Source: Amylostereum areolatum | Lineage: Eukaryota > Basidiomycota > Agaricomycetes > Russulales > Stereaceae | Assembly: GCA_012932865.1 (NCBI GenBank) | Contig: SAXG01000036.1 | Location: forward strand, 186,001-250,000 | Direction: 5' to 3' | DNA: 64,000 bases | Shown here: positions 56,146-64,000 of the stretch, one piece after another | Layout of the letters: the number at the start of each line of letters is the position of its first letter | Position numbering within the stretch: position 1 is the first letter of the stretch | Position numbers and translations under genes: made by a program | Notes under the pieces: model-generated | Database searches by the model: none | The model's input: only the letters and a program-made list of their open reading frames with translations | What the model was told of the DNA's origin: nothing

Positions 56146-57309
56146 TTAGAAGAGAAGAGGACATCGGAGTGGAAAGACGTACATACCACAACGTTGAAAA
56201 GTGTCAAAGAACTCTAGAAACGACGCGTCCGTGAGGAACGACGAGATGAGTGGTGTCTTGAGCAGCGCCGAAAACCCGTGCATGGTTCTAGCAAGGGGCA
56301 CGGCTCGCTCCTTGGGGAAGTTTTTGACGATGTGGGGCTTTTCATCATCCCCTTCCTGCACAGCGGCCGATCTTATCTCTTGGAAGAGGTCGACGAACAG
56401 TTTGATCCAGACACACACATTGTCTTTGTTGACAACGAAGCTGTCGGAGGTCGCGAGGTCGCGGGCGATCATGTCCATCGTGCTTGTATAATTCCGGAGC
56501 GCCGAGGACCGGGAGATGTGTACCTTCAAAGGGAGGAAAGCGAGAGTGGAGGGATCTCCTACTTCACACCATCTCCTGATGGCCTCGATGGGATGGCGTT
56601 TCCAGAGTACGGCACCCCTCAAGACGCGGCCGCCGATTTTGGCGAACGCGCGGAAATGTAGGAGCTTCAACCAATTAGCAAGCATCCTATCGCGTTCTTT
56701 CTCCATCGATGAATCAAAACTGGAAAGATAAGACAGAATGTCCACAGTGTCTTGTATTTGCTCAAAAAACGTGGGCTCTCTGCGAACGCAGGCAACACAT
56801 GGCTAGTCAGTACTTCAATATCGGGGTCGACAGTGCGGTGAGGTACGGTGTGTTCCGCCGACGTACTGAGTTCGATCCCATTGCATCAAAACATCGGCAC
56901 CTCTCCCCTTGTCTGTGATGCTTTCGACCTGCGGAACAACGCTGCCTTCGGGCTCTCCGGATTCGTCGGTAGCGATGCCATGGCTGCGAGAGACAACGAT
57001 TGTGACGTTCGCAAACGCCGCGGTGAGATGGGTCGAAACAGAAAAAGAGTCTAATGTGGATCCACCATCATTAGATGGGACAATGAGTTGCGTTGCAAGG
57101 TGGTGGTCAAGGGGGAGCACGTCTTTACGACGACCCGAGTCGTCGGCCACGGCGACCTCCCAGGTTGGCTGGGGACGATCCCTGAGGATGTGGGTGGCGT
57201 AGTAGAGGTTACGTTGTGCTGTTCTTGAATTCGGCGGATGGCAGCGGAAAACTCGTAGCGCTTGTCGGGATAAGGAGCCATGAAGGTAAATGAAGTCGAA
57301 AGACAGCAC
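56146..57309 (-). pseudogene. OTT_1508-like deaminase D3, N-terminal half only
   Basis: Same family as D2 and in tandem with it. It retains AQRNLYYATHILRDRPQPTW, VLPLDHHLATQLIVPSNDGG, STHLTAAFANVTIVVSRSHG, FFEQIQDTVDILSYLSSFD, LLHFRAFAKIGGRVLRGAVL, HPIEAIRRWCEVGDPSTLAF, DNVCVWIKLFVDLFQEI, and SSFLTDASFLEFFDTFQR, then runs into an unrelated short end and stop at 56146. The HAE and Cys-X2-Cys motifs are absent, so it cannot be a deaminase. The N-terminal region may need one frame change near 57230-57250. It could persist as a partner or inhibitor domain, but decay is simpler. Confidence 0.65.
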
Positions 57310-57386
57310 AAGAAGTCACAGTCTCGCAGAACTGAGGAGACGCGACGCGACGGTCACGTTCACTGACTCGACTCGACGCGTCGCAC

Positions 57387-59249
57387 GTGGCGCCGGGAAT
57401 TTTTCGGGACCACCGGGCCATGACATGTACAGTGATGCCGCGGACTGTGCCACTGCCTGCCACTGCCCTCCCTACAGTAACCAATCCCCAACAACTCCCA
57501 ACGTCCGGAAATCCCCCAGCGTTGAAAATGTTCGCTCCACGGTCCCTTCCTGAACCTGGCGAAGATCCCAGTCCTCCGGTCAGCGGTCTCCCGGTCGAAA
57601 TCCTGACCAACGTCTTCACTTATCTCATCGAGCATCCCGGCGGATTGTCGACCGAGTCCCCGCACCGTCTCGCGCACGTATGTCGACACTGGCAGGCCGT
57701 CGCCACTGCGTTCAAACCGCTCTGGGCAAGCGTCTCGGATAGCTCCCAGCTCGACTGGATCAAGCTCAAGCTCGAACGGTCCGACCCTGTCCCACTCTCA
57801 GTATGGGTCCTCCGGGAGCACGACGCCGATATCGCATACTACGAGAAGGCCCGTTTGGTTCTCGGATGAGCTGCCGCGTATCCAGGAGATGCACTTTACG
57901 GTCAACCGCCTGTACAGAGCATCAGGAAGCATCGAAGATCACGCCCAAGGCAGGCGCGAAATGGTCGACCTCCTCAACGCCTCCCCCGCCCCGGTCCTTC
58001 AGTACCTCGACATCACCATGGGAGATGATGCGTCCGGCAATTCGCCCCTATCTCCGTCGATCTTCACCGGAATCACCCCTCCCAATCTCCGACGCCTCGA
58101 GCTCACCGACTGCACCGTCCCGGAGGGCTATCACCTCCTCACCGCCGCGCTCACCCATCTCGAACTGTCCAATTGCGCAGGGTGGGACACCATGGACGAA
58201 TTAATGGACATGCTCGAGCGACTCCCCCTGTTGAAAGTGTTCGTCTACAGCGCCGACAGCGAATCCCCCCAAATCAGGGAGGTCGAATCCAGGCGCGAAA
58301 ACCATTCGGTCGGCCTCCCTCGTCTGATCCTCCTGAAACTGCACGAGGACATCGTCGCCGTGGCGCACATCCTGCGTCTCCTCGCCTTGCCGTCCAACAC
58401 GAATGTGATCATCGAGACCGAGGACGAGGACGCGTCCGAATTGTCCCCTCAGGAGATCGCAGGCCTGTTCCAGCCCGGGCTCCAAACATGGCTCGCCTCC
58501 GCCTTTGCCGCCGGTGGAGGATTCAGCATGTGCGCCATCGAGATGCCGGGATACGAAGACTTGGGGTTCACCATGAAGGCCACCCGGTTGCTCGACGCCG
58601 ACGACCTTGACGATGCCATCCCGCCCCGCCCCCTTCGGTTCGACTTCTCCATGCAAAATTTTACAATGGACACCCCGGACCTGTGCAACGCCCTGCTCGA
58701 GATGCTCACGCAGCTCCCGGGGATGACGAACCCGACGGCCGTCGTCGCCAAGCACACCCGCCTCCTGGACACGGCCGCGAGCTGGCGGAAGATCACCGGG
58801 GACTGGGACAAGGTCGAGATGCTCGCGCTGGAAGAGCGGACGGTGTACGGGTTCATCGGCGCCCTGAACGACGAGACGACGGTGCTCTTTCCCCACCTGA
58901 AGATCGTCGCCATCCGGGCAGCCGACCTCAATGTCCGCCGTCGCTTTGTGGGCGACGGAAGCGCGGGCGAGGAGGTGAGGCGCCCGACGCAAAACCTGTG
59001 GATACACTCGCAACAGCACTCGTCCGCCGCGCCGGGCTCGGATGCCCCCCTTTCGCGATCGTAATCAGGGAGTGCGACGTCTCGGTGGAGAACATGCAAG
59101 TCGTGAAGGATGCCATCGGACCACAGTGGCCGCAGAGCCTCATCTGGGACCAAAAGGTGGACGCTGGTGTCGCGACAGGAAGAACAGTACCAGTTCGAGA
59201 TGCAGGCGACGCGAAGTATGATAGCGGCGAACCCTCCGGATTAGATTGA
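57387..59249 (+). CDS. F-box protein with LRR-like region (frame breaks)
   Basis: SCF-type adaptor expected to bring a substrate to a cullin ubiquitin ligase. Start at 57387 or, more likely, at 57528 (MFAPRSLPEPGEDPSPPVSG). The F-box is LPVEILTNVFTYLIEHPG and LAHVCRHWQAVATAFKPLWA. One base shift at 57851-57860 joins this to DELPRIQEMHFTVNRLY and a long leucine-rich repeat-like part (VLQYLDITMGDD, NLRRLELTDCTVPEGYHLL, ALTHLELSNCAGWDTMD, LPRLILLKLHEDIVAVAHIL). A second change near 58980-59030 leads to FAIVIRECDVSVENMQVVKD and the end at 59249. Large families of such proteins exist in agaricomycetes. Frame breaks may be assembly indels or decay. Confidence 0.65.
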
Positions 59250-59751
59250 AGGAGGTTAATCGGAGACGGGCGTTAGAGGATGTGATGGTGCAATCGTGGC
59301 CCGTGGGTAGATACAATTTGTGTTTACAGTACTTGAAAGAAATGTTATGTAAAGATAGCCGTTCGACCTTCGAGGCTACTACAGTCTGTTAGCCAGCTGC
59401 ACCGAAAGTGTGAAGATACGCGAAGGGTTATCGTTACCGTGAACGAACCGAGACGACGGTGGTAGGCCCTCCCCTCAGTCCCAGAAACAAGTACGTCAAT
59501 TCAAGCAAAAGAAAGCAAGTTTTGATACACGAAGGCTACATCGAGGAGGAGAGTGGTGATACACGGACGATAATTTATCGTATTACGGAGAAGGGCGATA
59601 CCAAATACATGTCCAGGCGTCTGAAAGAACCATAAGTGAGCGAGAGGGCGAGTGAGCCAGGACGGCGCACATACTGTTAGGGTTTCACCCCCAAGTTGGT
59701 GAAACCATTTCAGTCTGTCGAAAAGTAGGGATAAGCCAAAACTCGACGAGG
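59250..59751. other. Intergenic between convergent genes
   Basis: About 500 bp, 3' ends of the F-box gene and the BTB gene. Nothing recognisable. Confidence 0.4.
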
Positions 59752-60979
59752 TCAATGTGGGCCCGGACGCACCAAATCAAAGCACTTCGGCAAACTCAAC
59801 CACAGATCCTTCCTCTCCTTCTTCACCTTGGCATGCATCCACCGTTCGCATGGCTTGCACACGCCCTTGGTCGGCGTGCGGAGATACTGCGTCTCCAATG
59901 CGTTGAGCCAGCCAAAGATGTCCGCGACCCGCTCGTCCGTGCGCTCCCACAACTCCACCCAGCGGGGGTACATCAGGCGCCTACATGGCCAGGGATCGTC
60001 TTCGGTCGAAAGTTTGCAGGAATGGGTGTGCCGCGTCCAAGGGGTGAGGAAGCGGTCCGGGAGGAAGGTGTTGGTGAAGTGGGTCCGGAGGGTGCCCATT
60101 CCCAATAACAGGCGAAGGAGTTCGGCCGCGGTGAGGAGGGACATGTTGGGATAGCGTACGAAGGCATTCTTGCCGCGGGACTGGAAGGCATGGATCCGAG
60201 AGAGGTCGTAATACGCGACGGGGAGAACGTCTGGCACATCGCAAGTCTGTCGCCAGACGCAGAGCTTCGGCTGGCAAGGAAACATGCATGACGGAGCTGT
60301 GGAAAAGAAGAACGCGGAAGCAACACACCTGGGTCCTGGTACAGCTCTGAGACGTTGTCCGACTCGTCCTCCTCCAGATCCCAATGAGCACCGTCCCGAA
60401 CGGCCTCGATTCCGTGCTGCAGCGCGTCCCAATCCTTCAGCAACGCCGGCCACGCACGCTTCAGAGCAGCGGCCGTGAGCTTCCGGATATCTTGAGCGTC
60501 GTACTTGGTGGACAGACGGAGGGCGCCGGCATAGCCTTCCGGGAACGCTCTCAGGTGGGGCGAGGGGGAGATGGACGGGTCCGACTCGCGGGCGGAGCTG
60601 ATGTATCTGCGCGTTCACGCTGGTCGCCTTAGCGGGACTCTGCAAGAGCGGGTACGCACTCTGAGAAGTAGAGCGCTTTGAGAAAGCTCCCGACGTCGAG
60701 CGGGGCGTCCGGCATCTCCATCACGGGCACGCCGTCGTACCATTCGGACCCGGCGTCGAAGGCGGTCTGGGGGCCGTCGAAGAGGTCGCGGAAGACGGAG
60801 GAGTGGAGGGAGAGGACGGATTTGTGGACTTTGTAGAGGGTGTGGGCGTGTGGGGCGGCCGCGCGAAGGACAATGTTGCCGTCATGCAGCCAGAGCTCGG
60901 CGCTCTTGTGAATGATGGGGTTTTCGTGCGTTTCTTGGTCCAGCCTGGGTCGCTTCTGCGGCTGCCACGACGAGGCCAT
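59752..60979 (-). CDS. BTB/POZ domain protein
   Basis: Protein-interaction protein of a family large in mushroom-forming fungi. MASSWQPQKRPRLDQ starts at 60979 with a short basic lead, then the BTB fold: SAELWLHDGNIVLRAAAPHA, LYKVHKSVLSLHSSVFRDLF, VPVMEMPDAPLDVGSFLKAL. An intron (about 60601-60668) leads to GALRLSTKYDAQDIRKLTAA, then an LKRAWPALLKDW helix. The C-terminal part has VLPVAYYDLSRIHAFQSRG, a cysteine-containing segment (CKPCERWMHAKVKKE) and ends CFDLVRPGPH at 59752. Frame intact with two or three introns. Confidence 0.8.
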
Positions 60980-63609
60980 CTGGCATCCAGAAACGACGAC
61001 CGAGCGAGTCGACGGTTCGACGCAGATTCGATGTCGATGTCGACGTTGGGCGCGGGCAAAGTGGAACGCTGGAGCCTCAGCTGCCTCCGACGCCACAGCA
61101 TCGAGTCTCGTGAGCTGTTTTGTTGGTTGATGGGTTCAATTCCTCACCGCCGCCATTTATGATTACGACGATTCACACCGCCTACAGTTACAGTCTTGTA
61201 GGAAGGATATGAGTGGTTCAAAAAGGGAACAGTCACCATCCGAGGGATTCAAACGAAGTACTTAGTTACAGGTAAGACTGAGCCTGATAGGCGTAAATTT
61301 GAACGCAGTTGGCGACGTAAAGTGGAACGGTCACTCCGAGCCAGCGCACATACGATCTCCGTCGGTGGAGTGGCAACTGGCAAGCAATGGTTCGGGCACG
61401 GCCTACCCTAAGTCAATGAAATAGCACAAGGTGCCACGGGAGGGATCATGCAGACAAAGTACCGCTCGACTTGGCAACTAGCTCTATCACCACTGAGCGA
61501 TGGAGGAGATCACAGGAGACCTGGGCGGGGCCTATGGTTCAGCGATGTTCAATCGCGATCGGTCTCTAAATCCACGCCGTAGCATAGGTTTTCCGTCGAA
61601 CATGGCATCTGCGGAACGGCGCATGAGTCCACGGGATTAGTATCGATTGATCATTGTGGTGCTTACTCCGAAGGAGTCAGCGGCGACGACTGAAGCTACT
61701 AGCTATGGGTCTCTGGCCACCGTGTGAGCGAGGGCGAGGTCAGCTCGAGCGACGGTCAATTCCTGAGTTGCCACCATCGTCCCGAGTACGTAGAGGGGGC
61801 GTCTCCTTTGCCATACCCGATCCAAGTCCTTGGATCCGACTTATCCTCGAACCCACTGTCCTCGAGAGCGCGATGCTCTTCCAAGACAGGCGGAGGTATG
61901 GCCCCTACTTGGTAGCGGCTTGACACTGTATCGCTCGGCAAGTCATTACATTGCCCTTCGTATTTCGCTCGGGGTACGGAACGAGGTTAGTAATGGGAGG
62001 GACATGAGCCCTGACAATGAGTCGAAACACGCGGAATGGCGAGGCCGGCCTGGGGAGTGGGATTAACAAACCAGTACGACGCTGCCAATACGATGCGTTA
62101 GGTCGCCGGCTGAGGTCGAAAAAATGCGAGGAATAAATGCGTTACGCCGTTGTTAACGAGTGGTTAACCTCCGTCCAAACGGTCGATCTCGCGGGCCCCA
62201 AAATGGTGTTAGACCTCGACATCCCTGTTACGAACAGCTACTATGCGCCGGCGAACAGACGATAAGTGAACGCGAGTTACACCAGAACGCGAAATAGCCC
62301 ACCAGAGACATTTGAGGCGGAGCCACAAAACGCACCAGACGCCCCGCGACGAAAATCCGAGGGCGGGGATGAGCTCTGGATCCGATACATACTCCTCTGG
62401 GGGATTCCACCTGGTCCATTAGGCTGCCGTTAACCTCCACCCGAGCACCCATCGCCGTACCGATTAATGGACGTAGGAACAAGGGCGAGCCGCTCAGGAC
62501 ACCACGCACACACTCGTTTCTGATTTCTAGAAGCGAAAGTGGGCATGGGTTTCACTGCCGGCGAGTTTTGGGTTGACCGGTGTGTCGTCAAGTGGTGGCA
62601 TGCTGGGGTCCCGGGCGGCGGGGCTGGCGGGGCGAGTTACGGCGTCGTAAATGAGATTCGTGCCCCCGTTCTTCATCTTCAGGGTAAATCCGGGATGGCC
62701 AGGGGTTGACGAGGGTATTTTCAGAGAAGAATTCGACCTTCGAAACGGCCAAACTTTGCCTGACTACACGCGTCTATGGGCATGACAAGTACCTAGGTTA
62801 CTGAGACCGGGTGGGCAGGTCGATACCCACTTATCCAAGCCTTAGCTATCGACATCGCACCTCGCCAATAACTCCCCTCCGACATTCTGAATCCGTCGTA
62901 TCATTAGTTAATGGTCGCGTCCGGCGCGAGCCTGAGCGGTTTCATGACGAGATCGCCTCACCTGTGCGGTGTGCCATTTCCGATGGAGCGCCGTCGGAGG
63001 ATGGCACGGGCCCCTGTAAGCATTCATACGTCCTCGCGATATGGAAGAGATGACAGAGAAAATAGAGCCCAATGATCTATGGCTGTCGTGTTAGCGGCAG
63101 GCATCAATCGCTACTATACTGGCCTGAGTAGTAGTAGCCTTACTGCAGTGTCTTGTCTACCATCTCATCAGCCAAACGTATGCTGAGTAAAAACCTTGAT
63201 TTACCAGACAGAGGGCGTCCGCAGCTTGAGGCATCCATACGTAGGCGATGTGGGGCAAAGGTTGGGCGTTGCGACCTTGAGAGGGTGGGCGATGGCTTTA
63301 CATAAAGAACGGGCGGGCCGAGTATCCGACGCACCTTCGATGGCCGCTTGCATTGGAGCCACGAATATCAGCCTTCGCAAAGCTGAGGAGAGCCCCACAA
63401 CGTACTTCTCAGTGTTCAGACGGCGCGAAGATGAGAGCACGGTGTTTTGGCACGCAAAGGACCACCAACGTAGGTTGGTGAAAGGCAGGCGTCGTTCAGT
63501 GCACACACGAACAACTCCATTGAATAGGATTAGCACCAGCTGTGCCCTAACCAAAGCATAACCACAGTGAACCTCTTCAGATCTGTCTCCGCACCCCGTC
63601 ACCCCACAG
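60980..63609. other. 2.6-kb stretch without a recognised gene
   Basis: Moderate GC; only short ORFs without family resemblance. A fragment at 61478-61497 resembles a tRNA A-box region on the minus strand (GCTCAGTGGTGATAGAGC) but the rest of a tRNA is lacking. Confidence 0.4.
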
Positions 63610-64000
63610 CTACGTCCCGGCGTTTTTGACGCCTACGAACACAAGCCCCCTCTTCGCCCGCTCGACCTCCTCCTCCAGATCTCTTCCGTCCTGTGCGGTC
63701 CACGAGCCAGTGAGCGCGTCCATCGCCCGACTGGTCCTGAACGTCGTCTCGAACGCGCTGCGCTTCGCGTTGAGCGCCGACATCTGTCGCGGGTCCGAGT
63801 GGCCGGAGAAGATGACGAGCGCGGTGCGTGGGGGCAGGGATTTGTGGAGGTCCGTAAGGTGCTGGTTGAGGGCCGGAAGGACGGCGGAGAGCTGCGGCTG
63901 GGATTTCGTTGGTAGGTTGGTGGGCTGGGAGGGATCGATGCTAGCCTTGGGGGTCACCCCTGCGGGACAGAAAAGGTGAGCGGGCGGCACACACGCAGAC
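63610..64000 (-). CDS. RNA exonuclease (REX1/REXO1-like), C-terminal end
   Basis: 3' end of a minus-strand gene running off the window. The last exon (to about 63959, acceptor CCCGCAG) reads GVTPKASIDPSQPTNLPTK, HLTDLHKSLPPRTALVIFSG, HSDPRQMSALNAKRSAFE, WTAQDGRDLEEEVERAKRGL, ending VKNAGT at 63610. This tail, with the TALVIFSGHSDPR block, is typical of fungal RNA exonuclease 1-type proteins C-terminal to the DEDD nuclease domain. The catalytic domain itself is outside the window. Confidence 0.55.
   Translation of the reverse strand, partial: SACVPPAHLFCPAGVTPKASIDPSQPTNLPTKSQPQLSAVLPALNQHLTDLHKSLPPRTALVIFSGHSDPRQMSALNAKRSAFETTFRTSRAMDALTGSWTAQDGRDLEEEVERAKRGLVFVGVKNAGT

Noticed and set aside
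61440..61500. tRNA-like block on the minus strand (GCTCAGTGGTGATAGAGC)
   Set aside because: Only the D-arm/A-box looks right; no T-arm with GGTTCGAnTCC and no acceptor stem pair. Probably chance or a tRNA-derived scrap.

Overview
This window looks like nuclear DNA of an agaricomycete basidiomycete; the Polyporales are plausible but not proven. The protein genes carry many short GT-AG introns of about 45-60 bp. The gene families fit as well: KDZ transposase with CxC5/CxC6 cysteine clusters, a UBE2S-type E2, a YML020W-like hydrolase, an IML2/TTC39 protein, and F-box and BTB proteins. No rRNA, tRNA or CRISPR could be supported.

Left part (1-31 kb) is a rearranged, transposon-rich island. Positions 1-3641 hold the 3' part of an LTR element with a gag-like zinc-knuckle protein, no visible pol, and a small membrane-protein ORF running into its 3' LTR. 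It lies 79 bp past the stop of an apparently intact SNF2/RING helicase (3720-8229, minus). Next come a hAT remnant (about 9461-10172) and an unknown gene, here called gene Y. Gene Y is split by a 7.8-kb KDZ DNA transposon (10759-18557). The transposon has an 8-bp target duplication, imperfect inverted termini, subterminal GGTTCnGAACC-type repeats, a transposase gene and two passenger genes. A second, inverted copy of gene Y (26898-28383, minus) has the same site without the insertion. Between the two gene Y copies lie two tandem LCL3-like nuclease genes, the UBE2S-type E2 gene, and a fusion of pseudogene pieces: the 5' end and middle of the SNF2 gene joined to an ABC-transporter NBD2. Outside the right gene Y copy is a broken OTT_1508-like deaminase, then a possible CACTA-like non-autonomous element.

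The right part (31-64 kb) is more ordinary genome. It contains a large low-complexity coiled-coil protein (31581-35055), a 4.5-kb stretch with no recognisable gene, a small hypothetical gene, an aldo/keto reductase with 5-nt and 1-nt micro-exons, a YML020W-like alpha/beta hydrolase, the IML2/TTC39 protein sharing a 552-bp divergent promoter region with it, a tandem pair of OTT_1508-like deaminase genes (one with a nonsense codon, one lacking its catalytic half), an F-box protein, a BTB protein, a 2.6-kb stretch without recognised genes, and the 3' end of an RNA exonuclease-like gene.

Several otherwise convincing genes need one or two single-base frame changes. These may be assembly indels or real decay; sequence alone cannot tell. 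Exon boundaries come from reading GT-AG sites by eye, so start codons and intron lists are provisional.
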